A DNA stretch of 64,000 nucleotides from Aquimarina sediminis (GTDB taxonomy: Bacteria > Bacteroidota > Bacteroidia > Flavobacteriales > Flavobacteriaceae): NCBI RefSeq assembly GCF_002895435.1, contig NZ_POYJ01000010.1, positions 1 to 64,000 on the forward strand, read 5' to 3'. This document shows positions 26,721 to 35,049 of this stretch, piece after piece. A model generated the notes under the pieces. The model made no database searches. It was not told where the DNA came from and saw nothing but the letters and a program-made list of their open reading frames with translations. The translations under genes and the position numbers were made by a program. The number at the start of each line of letters is the position of its first letter. Positions within the stretch are counted from its first letter, which is position 1.

Positions 26721-27220
26721 GTTAAATTTTGAATATCGAATTTTGAATACTGAATATCGAAGTACCTCTCGAATAGTATTAAAAACTCATAGTTTGTTTT
26801 TATTTTGCGAAGTCCGGATACTAGTAACGAAAATCGCAATTAATTCATTATTTTCATTTAAAAGATTTTCTAATCTTTTAGTGTCTTTAATTAATTCTGT
26901 TCCTTTTTTGAATTTTTAAATTTATTAGAGACTCTCTTAATTCTTTCAGGCATAATTTAATTTTATGCACAAAATCACGAGATGATTCGGCACTTTGTGC
27001 TTCTCCATAATTTAAAGCAGCAGATGTTACTGAACGAATAAGTTGTTTTGACAAATGTTGCGAAGCATAATTTCCTTCTACTTTCCCACAAACTAAAATA
27101 GTATTAATGGAAAATTGAATTAATCGAGCTTCTATATCATATTTTACTTTTTTCATTTTCTATTATTAGTAAAAATCCAAACTTTATTATTTGTTATTCT
27201 TCAGTTCAATATTCGACATT
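26721..27220. repeat. 500-bp intercistronic element with terminal inverted repeats enclosing a broken S23 gene
   Basis: The element runs from the thiolase start codon to the paaI stop codon. The left end has TGAATATCGAATTTTGAATA (about 26729-26748). The right end has TTCAGTTCAATATTCGACAT (27200-27219), which is inverted and similar. Inside is a frameshifted S23 four-helix-bundle gene on the minus strand. Confidence 0.6.
26787..27156 (-). pseudogene. S23/IVP-type four-helix-bundle protein gene, frameshifted in a homopolymer
   Basis: The frame starts MKKVKYDIEARLIQFS and matches the four-helix-bundle (23S rRNA intervening sequence) protein family through SVTSAALNYGEAQSAES and CLKELRESLINLKI. 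It stops after 89 residues at 26887. A run of six T (26904-26909, A on the coding strand) shifts the frame. With one base removed the reading continues GTELIKDTKRLENLLNENNE...FVTSIRTSQNKN to a stop at 26787, giving 122 residues. The related copy at 29312 has five T at this position and keeps the frame. It could be a true pseudogene, a slippage site or a sequencing error. No role in phenylacetate catabolism is known for this family. Confidence 0.8.
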
Positions 27221-27646
27221 CTACTTTTCCCAGTCTTTACTGGTTCTATATACTACTCCTTTAAACAGTGCTACTATATCATCTCCTCTCTTTACCTCTA
27301 CGATATTAAAGCCGACTTTGGTTTTGGTTATATCAACGGTAGCTTCGGCTGTAATATAATCTCCTTCTTCGAGTGCCTCGATATGATTGATTGATGTTTC
27401 TATAGATACTGCATATTTACCGTGGGTATTGGCAGAAAAGCCAAAAGCTGTATCTGCTAGGCTATATGATATCCCTCCATGAGCTTTGTTCATACTATTG
27501 AGCATTTCTTTACGTATAGTCATCCCTACTTTACATCTTCCTTTTTCAACGTCAATAATTTCGATACCCAACCATTGACTGAACGGATCCAGACTGAGCA
27601 TTTGCTCTGGTATGAGGTTTGAGGGAATAGGCTCGAGGTTTTTCAT
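27221..27646 (-). CDS. paaI: PaaI hot-dog acyl-CoA thioesterase
   Basis: The 141-residue single hot-dog domain protein has the PaaI/4HBT signature MNKAHGGISYSLADTAFGFS (about 52-71), whose Asp is the catalytic acid of PaaI, and then the long strand region AVSIETSINHIEALEEGD. The length matches the family (about 140). PaaI hydrolyses hydroxyphenylacetyl-CoA and related dead-end thioesters and so frees CoA when the pathway stalls. It lies between paaH and the thiolase gene; the intact S23-type gene separates it from paaH. Confidence 0.9.
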   Translation of the reverse strand: MKNLEPIPSNLIPEQMLSLDPFSQWLGIEIIDVEKGRCKVGMTIRKEMLNSMNKAHGGISYSLADTAFGFSANTHGKYAVSIETSINHIEALEEGDYITAEATVDITKTKVGFNIVEVKRGDDIVALFKGVVYRTSKDWEK

Positions 27647-27657
27647 CTTTTAAATTC

Positions 27658-28044
27658 TTATTCTTTATTTTTTTTTATTCTTTCCGAAATTCTATTTCTA
27701 AATGTTGTTATCATTTTAGAAAGCTCAGTCAACATACTTCTATTTTCTTCATCTTCTACAAAAGTTATGTACTTTCTTAATCTAGCTTTAGAACTACAAG
27801 AAACACACTCATGTACGCTTTGCAAAGCATTTCCTAAATGGTTATAAAAGTGAGGATCGGTTCCCGACGAGCCTTCAGCGATATGTAAAGCTATAGCGTC
27901 TGCTGCCTTTTTAAACTGAGAACTCAACTCATACCTCTCTTCTTTTGGAAACTTTTTTGCCAACGTATTCACTACTTCTCCAAATTCCATAGCTTTTACA
28001 TAGACTGTCAAGTTTTCGAACTTAAAATTATATTTAGAATCCAT
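27658..28044 (-). CDS. Four-helix-bundle protein of the S23/IVP (avd-like) family, intact
   Basis: The 128-residue, all-helical protein starts MDSKYNFKFENLTVYVKAME. It has the family core KKFPKEERYELSSQFKKAAD and IALHIAEGSSG, followed by FYNHLGNALQSVHE. The family includes the protein encoded by the intervening sequence of some 23S rRNAs and the accessory protein Avd of diversity-generating retroelements. Free-standing copies are common between genes in Bacteroidota, without a known role. It is more distant in sequence from the two broken copies in this cluster than they are from each other. It stands in line with the paa genes, 11 bp from the paaI start and 32 bp from the paaH stop, so it is presumably transcribed with them. 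Confidence 0.85.
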   Translation of the reverse strand: MDSKYNFKFENLTVYVKAMEFGEVVNTLAKKFPKEERYELSSQFKKAADAIALHIAEGSSGTDPHFYNHLGNALQSVHECVSCSSKARLRKYITFVEDEENRSMLTELSKMITTFRNRISERIKKNKE

Positions 28045-28076
28045 AATTTAATTACTAATGTCCAGCTTATCAGATC

Positions 28077-29240
28077 TTAAACCATTGAAAAAAAGTTCTT
28101 TTTTTCTTTCTTCATTTTCCTTAGCAATGGACTACATCTATACCTATCTTCATGATATTCATTATAGAGTTTATCTAACATATTGACACACCACTCCATT
28201 CCTTTTTCATCTGCCCATGTTAATAATCCTTTAGGGTAATTTACACCTTTGGTCATTGCATTGTCTATATCCTCTGCAGAAGCTATATTCCAGAAGAGCG
28301 CATCTGCTGCTTCATTGATCAGCATTACCAGTACTCTGTCAAAAATGTATTGCGATAATATCTCATCTTTTACAGGATCTTGTTTTACCGCATCCTCTCC
28401 ATAATTATAATATCCTTTGCCAGATTTTCTTCCTAGATAACCTGCTTCTGATAATCTTTTTTGTGTAAAAGATGGTTTATATCGAGGGTCGTAGTAAAAG
28501 GCTTCGAATACGGTTTCGGTTACTGTATAATTGATATCATTACCTATAAAATCCATTAGCTCAAAAGGTCCCATTCTAAACCCTCCAAGTGTTTTTAAAC
28601 TATAATCTATAGTTGCAATATCTGCCAGACCTTCTTCATATATTCTTAAGGATTCTCCATAAAAAGGTCGCGCTACACGATTTACAATAAATCCTGGGGT
28701 ATCCTTGGCTAAGGCTACTATTTTTTTCCAGTCTTTAATAATGCTTACTACTTTATCGGTAACAGCTTCAGAAGTTTGTACTGCGGGTATTACCTCAACC
28801 AATTTCATCAAGGGAGCTGGATTGAAAAAATGAATCCCAATACATCGTTCTGGTTTTTGTAAAGAAGAGGCTATAGATGCTATTGACAAGGAGGAAGTAT
28901 TTGACGCGATAATTGTATCTTCAGAAACATATGTTTCTAATTCTGAAAATACTTTCTTTTTGATATCCAGATTTTCGATAATAGCTTCGATAGTAAGATT
29001 GGCATCACTAAGTTCTTTTAAAGAATCTACATACGATATATTTCCTTGAATACGTGCTTTCTCATTTTGATCAATTCTTCCTTTTTCAATTAAGCGAGAA
29101 AGAATTTTTTCTAAAGCCTGCTTACTTTTATCTAATGCTTCTTGTTTGGTATCGAATACTTTTACTTTACAACCAGAAGTAGCGGCTACCTGAGCGATAC
29201 CACTTCCCATTGTTCCTGATCCTATTACTCCTACAATCAT
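28077..29240 (-). CDS. paaH: 3-hydroxyadipyl-CoA dehydrogenase (3-hydroxyacyl-CoA dehydrogenase)
   Basis: I place the start at the ATG at 29240 (MIVGVIGSGTMGSG). The 11 residues encoded further upstream come from the intercistronic repeat. The 387-residue protein has the NAD-binding Rossmann motif GSGTMGSGIAQ, then IASNTSSLSI and IGIHFFNPAPLMKLVE with the catalytic His. Further on it has TPGFIVNRVARPFYGESL and two C-terminal 3HCDH domains. It is longer than single-domain HBDs (about 280) because of the second C-terminal domain, as in PaaH. It oxidises 3-hydroxyadipyl-CoA to 3-oxoadipyl-CoA for the thiolase. Confidence 0.9.
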   Translation of the reverse strand: MIVGVIGSGTMGSGIAQVAATSGCKVKVFDTKQEALDKSKQALEKILSRLIEKGRIDQNEKARIQGNISYVDSLKELSDANLTIEAIIENLDIKKKVFSELETYVSEDTIIASNTSSLSIASIASSLQKPERCIGIHFFNPAPLMKLVEVIPAVQTSEAVTDKVVSIIKDWKKIVALAKDTPGFIVNRVARPFYGESLRIYEEGLADIATIDYSLKTLGGFRMGPFELMDFIGNDINYTVTETVFEAFYYDPRYKPSFTQKRLSEAGYLGRKSGKGYYNYGEDAVKQDPVKDEILSQYIFDRVLVMLINEAADALFWNIASAEDIDNAMTKGVNYPKGLLTWADEKGMEWCVNMLDKLYNEYHEDRYRCSPLLRKMKKEKKNFFSMV

Positions 29241-29630
29241 ATTTAATTTTGAATATTGAATAACGAATACCAAACACTGAAGTACCTATTTATCAGCAGA
29301 TTGACAAACATTCATTTTCTGTTTTTATCTTGCGATGTTCGAATACTAGATACAAAAATCGCTATGAGTTCATTATTTTCTTTTATAATTAATTCTAAAT
29401 TTTGAGCATCCAAATTTTGATTCGTTCCTTTTTGAATTTTCAAGTTTACTAGTGATTCTCTTAATTCTTTAAGACAAATGCTAATAAGCAAAATTATCGT
29501 CCAACTTTCCAAAAACTAGAATAATATCTATCGAGAACTTTATCAATCTATCTTCTAAGTCGTATTTGTAGTTTTTCACATTCTAAACTTTAGTATTCGA
29601 TATTTTTTATTCGTTATTGGATATTCTTTT
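29241..29630. repeat. 390-bp intercistronic element with terminal inverted repeats enclosing a degraded S23 gene
   Basis: The element fills the gap from the paaH start codon to the paaG stop codon. The left end has TTTTGAATATTGAATAACGA (29248-29267). The right end has TTTAGTATTCGATATT (29590-29605) and TTCGTTATTGGATATTC (29610-29626), inverted relative to the left. Its interior is related to that of the element at 26721. Confidence 0.6.
29312..29579 (-). pseudogene. S23-type four-helix-bundle gene with an internal deletion
   Basis: From a GTG at 29579 the minus strand reads KNYKYDLEDRLIKFSIDIIL and LVFGKLDDNFAY, then a stop. In the next frame it continues CLKELRESLVNLKIQKGTNQ to a stop at 29312. 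Compared with the copy at 26787, about 40 codons between NFAY and CLKELRES are lost, so this copy is inactive. Confidence 0.8.
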
Positions 29631-30410
29631 TTATTTACCTTTAAATATTGGTTTTCTTTTTTCTATAAATGCATTTACTCCTTCGGCATAATCTTCACTT
29701 TCTGCGGATTCTATCTGTAAGTCTGATTCTATTGCTAATTGTTCCTCCAGGGTATTTACCAAAGATTGATTAAGTAACCTCTTAGTCAGTCCTAATGCTT
29801 TTGTTGGCATCTTAGCCATTTTTGAAGCTAGCTTTATTGATTCTTCTTCAAAACTTTCTACATCAAATACTTTATACAACATTCCTAATTGTTCTGCTTC
29901 CTTTGCTCCCACTTTGTCGCCTAGCATCATTAAGGCTGATGCTTTTTGAAAACCTATCAATCGGGGTAGGAAAAAGGTTCCTGCACTATCAGGAATTAAT
30001 CCAATCTTACTAAATGCTTGTATAAAGCTTGCTGCTTCAGAAGCCACTACGATATCACATGCCAGGGCAATATTGGCTCCTGCTCCTGCTGCAACCCCAT
30101 TTACGGCAGCGATTATTGGCTTTTCTATAGCTCGAATTCTTTCAATTATTGGGTTATAGTGTTCTTCTAATATTTTTCTAAAACCCGGATTTAATTCTGG
30201 AGAAGTTACTTCTTTAAGATCCTGACCCGCACAAAAAGCTTTTCCGTTTCCGGTAAGTACAATGGCTCTTACTTCTTCATTAATATTACATTCATCCAAT
30301 GTTTTTTGTAGTAATAGTGCCATTTCTCTATTAAAACTATTAAACGTCTCTGGGCGATTTAATGTTACTCTGGCTACTCCATTTTCAATTTGTAATTCGA
30401 TTGAAGGCAT
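29631..30410 (-). CDS. paaG: 2-(1,2-epoxy-1,2-dihydrophenyl)acetyl-CoA isomerase
   Basis: The 259-residue crotonase-fold protein starts MPSIELQIENGVARVTLNRP. It shows the PaaG pattern: KAFCAGQDLKEV, then GVAAGAGANIALACD (Asn/Ala in place of the first hydratase Glu), then IQAFSKIGLIPDSAGTFFLP with the active Asp in IPD. This matches the pattern of E. coli PaaG rather than true enoyl-CoA hydratases. It isomerises the ring-1,2-epoxide of phenylacetyl-CoA to the oxepin that PaaZ opens. It sits between the paaD and paaH genes. Confidence 0.9.
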   Translation of the reverse strand: MPSIELQIENGVARVTLNRPETFNSFNREMALLLQKTLDECNINEEVRAIVLTGNGKAFCAGQDLKEVTSPELNPGFRKILEEHYNPIIERIRAIEKPIIAAVNGVAAGAGANIALACDIVVASEAASFIQAFSKIGLIPDSAGTFFLPRLIGFQKASALMMLGDKVGAKEAEQLGMLYKVFDVESFEEESIKLASKMAKMPTKALGLTKRLLNQSLVNTLEEQLAIESDLQIESAESEDYAEGVNAFIEKRKPIFKGK

Positions 30411-30453
30411 ATTTAGTTTTCTGTTTTGAGTTCTAGGTTATTATTATATCTTA

Positions 30454-30957
30454 TTATTTAAGGCATTTGAAATAATCAAAAGGTTCTAAACAATCATTGC
30501 ATTTAAATAATGCTTTACAGGCTGTAGAACCAAATTGACTTATCATCTTTGTATTCGTTGAACCGCATTGAGGACATTTAACTATTTTTTTACCACCAAG
30601 TAATGCTTCTTTATCTGCCTCCTCGTCTAACGGAGCTGCAATTCCATATTTTTCTAGTGCTTTTCTCCCTCTAGGCGTAATCCAGTCTGTGGTCCAGGCT
30701 GGTGATAAAACGAGTGATACTTTGGCTTTGATATTTGCTTTTGCAAAAGCATTGATTATATCATCTCCTATTACATCCATTGCCGGGCAGCCGCTATATG
30801 TTGGTGTAATGGTAATCTGAGCAATAGAATCTTTGAACAAAGCAGAGCGAACAACTCCCATATCCATAATGGATAATACTGGGATTTCGGGATCACTAAC
30901 TTCTTCCAGAATCGGAATCAGAGTTGGATCAATATGTTGCTCAAATTCTATTGTCAT
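30454..30957 (-). CDS. paaD: PaaD (MIP18/DUF59 family) phenylacetyl-CoA oxygenase maturation protein
   Basis: The start is taken at the ATG at 30957 (MTIEFEQHIDPT), which drops four residues. The 167-residue product has an N-terminal MIP18/SufT-like domain (LEEVSDPEIPVLSIMDMGVV and ITPTYSGCPAMDVI) and the C-terminal zinc-binding Cys set CPQCGSTNTK...ACKALFKCNDC typical of PaaD. It is needed for epoxidase activity, probably in Fe-S or metal-centre maturation. It stands in the usual A-B-C-D order. Confidence 0.92.
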   Translation of the reverse strand: MTIEFEQHIDPTLIPILEEVSDPEIPVLSIMDMGVVRSALFKDSIAQITITPTYSGCPAMDVIGDDIINAFAKANIKAKVSLVLSPAWTTDWITPRGRKALEKYGIAAPLDEEADKEALLGGKKIVKCPQCGSTNTKMISQFGSTACKALFKCNDCLEPFDYFKCLK

Positions 30958-31044
30958 AATACATATCAAACATTAAATACCCAATGATGAAGTTTATATT
31001 TCACTTCATAATTCAATATTTTAAATTTTGTATCTAGTATTCTT
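30958..31044. repeat. Short intercistronic inverted-repeat element between paaC and paaD
   Basis: The 87-bp gap between the paaD start and the paaC stop contains GATGAAGT / ACTTCATAAT as an inverted pair and ends TCTAGTATTCTTT against the stop codon. It is a diverged, ORF-less relative of the elements at 21602, 26721 and 29241. Confidence 0.4.
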
Positions 31045-31800
31045 TTACCATTTCATATTAGGGTAAGTACGTTGCATATATTGCAAATCGGCAAGCAAAT
31101 ACCCCATATACTCAGTATGCACTCCTTGTTTTCCTCCTTTTTTAAACCATTTGGTTTCTGGGATATCCAAGGTGGCTTCTTCTAACACTTCTCTTAATTT
31201 TTGGTAATACTTTTCTTTTAAATCAAGTGTATTAACGCCAACTTTATTTTCGACTGCAATCTTATCATCATCAGTGCTATGAAATAACTCATCGGTATAC
31301 TCCCACAGATGATTCACTGCCTCTTGTACTTTTTGATGACTTTCTTCTGTACCATCTCCAAGTCTTTTTATCCAATCTGAAGAAAATCTTTGATGATAGC
31401 TTACTTCTTTGATGCTTTTTTTTGCAATTGCCGCCAAGGTATCATCTTCACTATTTTGTAATTTTTCTAATAGTAATAAATGAAAAATATCAAAGAAAAA
31501 TTGCCTTACAATTACATATCCAAAATGCGTATTGGGTTGTTCTACAAGAAGTACATTTTTATATTCCCTTTCTATCCTTAGGAAAGCTATATCATCTTCA
31601 GTCTTTCCTTCTCCTGATAGTTGAGCTACGTACTGATAATAACTTCTTGTTTGACCTAATAAATCCAATGCCATATTGGTCATTGCAATATCTGTTTCCA
31701 GATTTGGTCCGTGACCGCATAATTCTGATAATCGTTGTCCCAGAATTAAAGCATTATCTGCGATACCGTAGATATATTGTATTTTATTTTTGTCTTCCAT
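31045..31800 (-). CDS. paaC: Phenylacetyl-CoA 1,2-epoxidase subunit PaaC
   Basis: The 251-residue ferritin-like helical protein starts MEDKNKIQYIYGIADNALIL. It contains ALDLLGQTRSYYQYVAQLSG and the KEVSYHQRFSSDWIKRLGDG helix typical of PaaC. The length matches E. coli PaaC (248). PaaC is the structural, non-catalytic partner of PaaA in the multicomponent epoxidase. The gene is in line with paaB and paaA. Confidence 0.93.
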   Translation of the reverse strand: MEDKNKIQYIYGIADNALILGQRLSELCGHGPNLETDIAMTNMALDLLGQTRSYYQYVAQLSGEGKTEDDIAFLRIEREYKNVLLVEQPNTHFGYVIVRQFFFDIFHLLLLEKLQNSEDDTLAAIAKKSIKEVSYHQRFSSDWIKRLGDGTEESHQKVQEAVNHLWEYTDELFHSTDDDKIAVENKVGVNTLDLKEKYYQKLREVLEEATLDIPETKWFKKGGKQGVHTEYMGYLLADLQYMQRTYPNMKW

Positions 31801-31868
31801 TTTTAAAGTTTGCTTTTATTAAGCAGATTTGATCAAAACCAAGAGTTTTTTTAATACTCTTACATGTT

Positions 31869-32153
31869 TTACATGTGTTTTACTTCATCTGGCAATGTAT
31901 AAAATGTAGGGTGTCTATATATTTTATCTTGAGCGGGCTCAAATAATTCTCCATTATTTTGAGGATTAGATGCGGTAATATGTTTAGATTCTACTACCCA
32001 TATACTTACTCCTTCATTCCTACGGGTATATACATCTCTTGCATTTTCTAAAGCCATTTCTGCATCAGCAGCATGTATACTTCCAAAATGACGATGTTCT
32101 AATCCATTTTTACTTCTTACAAATACTTCCCAAAGTGGCCAGTTGTTTTTCAT
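31869..32153 (-). CDS. paaB: Phenylacetyl-CoA 1,2-epoxidase subunit PaaB
   Basis: The 94-residue protein has the PaaB hallmark WPLWEVFVRSKNGLEHRHFG, then HAADAEMALENARDVYTRRN and SIWVVESKHITAS. The length matches the family (about 95). PaaB joins PaaA-PaaC heterodimers in the oxygenase complex. It lies between paaA and paaC. Confidence 0.94.
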   Translation of the reverse strand: MKNNWPLWEVFVRSKNGLEHRHFGSIHAADAEMALENARDVYTRRNEGVSIWVVESKHITASNPQNNGELFEPAQDKIYRHPTFYTLPDEVKHM

Positions 32154-32216
32154 AATTATAGACCTTCACCTTCAATCTTTTTGCAAAGCCAAAAAAATAT
32201 TAGCAAAGGATTTCAT

Positions 32217-33179
32217 TTATATTGCTTTTTTAAGCTTTTTATCTTCTTGTTTTTTGGCATAAGCCATTGCTGCGTCTCTTACCCACTCTCCTTTTTCCCA
32301 GGCACTCACTCTGGCAGACATTCGTTCTTTATTACATGGTCCGTGACCTTTTACTACTTGCCAGAATTCATCCCAGTCTATTTCTCCAAAATCATAAGAT
32401 CCTCTTTCCTCATTCCATTTTAGGTCTGGATCTGGAATCGTAAGTCCTATTAAATCTGCTTGTGGAACTGTTTGATCTATAAACTGCTGGCGTAACTCAT
32501 CGTTTGTTTTACGTTTTAGTTTCCACTTCATAGATTGTTCTGTATGCACCGATTCTGCATCCACTGGACCTAACATCATTAATGATGGCCACCACCATCT
32601 ATTTAATGCATCCTGAGCCATTTCTTTTTGCTCAGGAGTACCATTGGCCAAGGTAATCATGATTTCATACCCTTGACGTTGGTGAAAACTCTCTTCTTTA
32701 CACACACGGATCATTGCTCTTGCATATGGTCCATATGAAGTACTACAAAGAGGAACTTGATTAATAATAGCTGCGCCATCTACTAACCATCCAATTGCTC
32801 CCATATCTGCCCAAGTTATCGTAGGGTAGTTAAATATACTGGAGTATTTAGCTTTACCAGAATGCAATTGTTCGTACAATTCGTCTCTCGATACTCCTAA
32901 TGTCTCACAGGCACTATACAAATAGAGTCCATGACCTGCTTCGTCCTGAACTTTGGCTAACAAAGCTACTTTTCTTCTTAAAGAAGGAGCTCTTGTTATC
33001 CAATTTCCTTCAGGTAGCATTCCTATAATTTCAGAATGTGCATGCTGAGATATTTGTCGAATATGTGTTTTACGATATTTCTCTGGCATCCAATCTTTAG
33101 GTTCAATCTTTTCATCTCGAGCAATTCTTTGCTCAAAGATTTCTTCTAAATTTTTTATTTCTTTTTCGCTCATAACCAT
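32217..33179 (-). CDS. paaA: Phenylacetyl-CoA 1,2-epoxidase catalytic subunit PaaA
   Basis: The 320-residue di-iron ferritin-like oxygenase starts MVMSEKE (the ATG two codons later, at 33173, is an alternative). Iron-ligand helices are visible at [20 protein letters not shown] and [14 protein letters not shown], as in E. coli PaaA (309 residues). It adds one oxygen atom across C1-C2 of the phenylacetyl-CoA ring, with electrons from PaaE. Its start lies 6 bp past the paaE stop, so the two are tightly coupled. Confidence 0.94.
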   Translation of the reverse strand: MVMSEKEIKNLEEIFEQRIARDEKIEPKDWMPEKYRKTHIRQISQHAHSEIIGMLPEGNWITRAPSLRRKVALLAKVQDEAGHGLYLYSACETLGVSRDELYEQLHSGKAKYSSIFNYPTITWADMGAIGWLVDGAAIINQVPLCSTSYGPYARAMIRVCKEESFHQRQGYEIMITLANGTPEQKEMAQDALNRWWWPSLMMLGPVDAESVHTEQSMKWKLKRKTNDELRQQFIDQTVPQADLIGLTIPDPDLKWNEERGSYDFGEIDWDEFWQVVKGHGPCNKERMSARVSAWEKGEWVRDAAMAYAKKQEDKKLKKAI

Positions 33180-33185
33180 TGAGTT

Positions 33186-34259
33186 TTATACATCAAAATC
33201 AACCACTACTTTTTCTGTGGTTGGAACTGCCTGACAAGATAACACTAGACCTTTGGCAACTTCATCTTCTTCTAGTGCATAGTTTATTTTCATTTCTACA
33301 GTACCTTCGACAACCTTACATTTACAGGTACTACATACTCCTCCTTTACAAGCAAAAGGAAGATCAGCTCCTGAAGCCAGTGCTCCATCCAAAATATTAT
33401 CGTACTCATCATCCATAGCAAAATGAAACTCTTTTCCACCATCAATGATTGTAACTTCGGTACCGTCAAATTTATGTTCTACTACTTCTGCTGCTTTTTT
33501 CTTATCCTCTTCTGTTATTCCTGAAAAGAAAAGCTCGTAATGAATTTTGTCTTTTGCCAATCCGGCATTAACCAGTTCATCTCTTATCAGAAATATCATT
33601 TCTTCGGGTCCACAAACAAAACATTCGTCAACACTAGGCACATCAATTATCTTCTCTGCTAGCTCTTGGATCTTCTCTGCAGTAAATCGACCATTTAACA
33701 ATGGAATATCCCTCTGCTCTTTTGTTAGAAAATAAAATATTTCTAAGCGCCCAAAATATGTATTTCTAAGTGCCTCTATCTCTTCCTTAAAGATAATCGA
33801 TTTAGCGTTTCGATTCAAGTAAAACAGCTTGAAAGTACTATTTGGTTCTGAAGCTAGATGGGTTTTGAGTATTGATAAAACTGGAGTAATACCGCTTCCT
33901 GCTGCAAAAACTATATAATTTTTTGCCTTAGTGGGTTCTACTTCTACAAAAAAAGATCCCATAGGAGGCATCGCCTCTATAACATCTCCTTCTTTCAACA
34001 CATTATTAGCGAAGTTAGAAAACAACCCGCCATTTATTCGTTTAACAGCTACTTGCCATTTATTTTCGACCGGACTTGAACACAAAGAATAAGAACGCCT
34101 AACATCTTCGCCTCCTATAGAGGTTTTTAGAGTAAGATGCTGACCTTGTTTAAATAAAAATCTATCTCTAAACTCCTCGGGTATATCAAAAGTGATGGAT
34201 ACACAATCCTTTGTTTCTTTATGCAACTCAGAAACTCGTATGGGATAAAAATCAGTCAT
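33186..34259 (-). CDS. paaE: Phenylacetyl-CoA epoxidase reductase PaaE
   Basis: The 357-residue protein has an FAD-binding domain (about 1-105, with RRSYSLCSSP), an NAD(P)H-binding domain (about 110-235, with FAAGSGITPVLSI and VCGPEEM) and a C-terminal plant-type 2Fe-2S ferredoxin domain whose ligands are Cys304, Cys309, Cys312 and Cys342 (CKGGVCSTC...LSCQ). It passes electrons from NADPH to PaaA. It is the first gene after the palindromic operator region, so it probably heads the paa operon. In E. coli paaE comes last of the five; here it comes first. Confidence 0.94.
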   Translation of the reverse strand: MTDFYPIRVSELHKETKDCVSITFDIPEEFRDRFLFKQGQHLTLKTSIGGEDVRRSYSLCSSPVENKWQVAVKRINGGLFSNFANNVLKEGDVIEAMPPMGSFFVEVEPTKAKNYIVFAAGSGITPVLSILKTHLASEPNSTFKLFYLNRNAKSIIFKEEIEALRNTYFGRLEIFYFLTKEQRDIPLLNGRFTAEKIQELAEKIIDVPSVDECFVCGPEEMIFLIRDELVNAGLAKDKIHYELFFSGITEEDKKKAAEVVEHKFDGTEVTIIDGGKEFHFAMDDEYDNILDGALASGADLPFACKGGVCSTCKCKVVEGTVEMKINYALEEDEVAKGLVLSCQAVPTTEKVVVDFDV

Positions 34260-34266
34260 ATCTTGT

Positions 34267-34290
34267 TTTAACTATATCGTTATAGTTAAA
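34267..34290. promoter_or_regulatory. Inverted repeat directly before paaE (possible operator or leader hairpin)
   Basis: TTTAACTATA / TATAGTTAAA form perfect 10-bp arms around TCGT, ending 8 nt before the paaE ATG. The site is close enough to cover the ribosome-binding region, so it could act as a second repressor site or as an mRNA hairpin. Confidence 0.45.
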
Positions 34291-34291
34291 C

Positions 34292-34313
34292 AAAACTAAC
34301 AATTGTTAGTTTT
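34292..34313. promoter_or_regulatory. Perfect 22-bp palindrome, candidate TetR (PaaR) operator
   Basis: AAAACTAACAATTGTTAG plus TTTT is its own reverse complement over 22 bp. It lies between the tetR stop and the paaE start, a normal place and size for a TetR-family site controlling the paa operon. A partial match (CTAA, 6 nt, TTAG at 20883-20896) lies just before the E2 gene. Confidence 0.6.
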
Positions 34314-34361
34314 ATAAACAAATAATTACCTTTAAATTTTGTAATCTACTAAAAACAAAGA

Positions 34362-34931
34362 CTATACTACTCCTTTTAAAAGGACAGATATCATATCTCG
34401 CTTCAATATATCAGAATCAATATTTTTTTGCTCTGGATACCACAAATACAATGTTCTTAGTGTAGACAAGGTAGAAAATACCATAATTTCAATACTACAA
34501 GCTTTAATCTCTCCTTTATCAACTCCTTTCTTCACTATACTTCTAAAATTATTTTCATAATCTTCTCTCATTTTTTCAAAATACTGTAGATTTTCTTCTT
34601 CAAGATGCATCCAATCATTATTAAGAGAGGCTAACCCATCAGCATTTCTCAAGGTTACATCAATATGTAAGGCTATAATATTCTCCATTTTTTGGAGCGC
34701 ACTGTTGTCTGAATCAATAATTTTACTCATCCCTGTAGTAAACTCTTCAGCAAGTTCAATTATAATAGTAGAGAGTATTTCTTGTTTGGATTGAATATGG
34801 TTATACAAACTTGCAGCTTTAATCCCCATTGCCTTTGCCAAATCTCTCATAGTTACTGCACTATACCCTTTTTCTTTAAACAGAATGGATGCGGCATTTA
34901 TAATTTCTTGTTTTCTACTTTCGGATTTCAT
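34362..34931 (-). CDS. TetR family transcriptional regulator, probable paa repressor
   Basis: The 189-residue protein has an N-terminal TetR helix-turn-helix (about 8-55: IINAASILFKEKGYSAVTMR, then KAASLYNHIQSKQEIL) and a variable helical ligand domain. It is the first gene of the cluster, on the same strand as paaE and 102 bp upstream. TetR-type PaaR regulators of other bacteria repress paa genes and release on binding phenylacetyl-CoA. That this one does so is inferred from its position and the palindrome downstream. Confidence 0.85.
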   Translation of the reverse strand: MKSESRKQEIINAASILFKEKGYSAVTMRDLAKAMGIKAASLYNHIQSKQEILSTIIIELAEEFTTGMSKIIDSDNSALQKMENIIALHIDVTLRNADGLASLNNDWMHLEEENLQYFEKMREDYENNFRSIVKKGVDKGEIKACSIEIMVFSTLSTLRTLYLWYPEQKNIDSDILKRDMISVLLKGVV

Positions 34932-35049
34932 TGACAGATATCTTTTATTTTCCTATCAAAAATAAATTTTAATCTTATATAACATACTTTTTTACAATTA
35001 AAAACAAGAATTATGATTAATTTGCCGTTTAAACACAAAGACCTAACTC

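Noticed and set aside
29241..29273. Eleven-residue N-terminal extension of PaaH
   Set aside because: It is encoded by the intercistronic repeat, and the Rossmann fold begins directly at the ATG at 29240.
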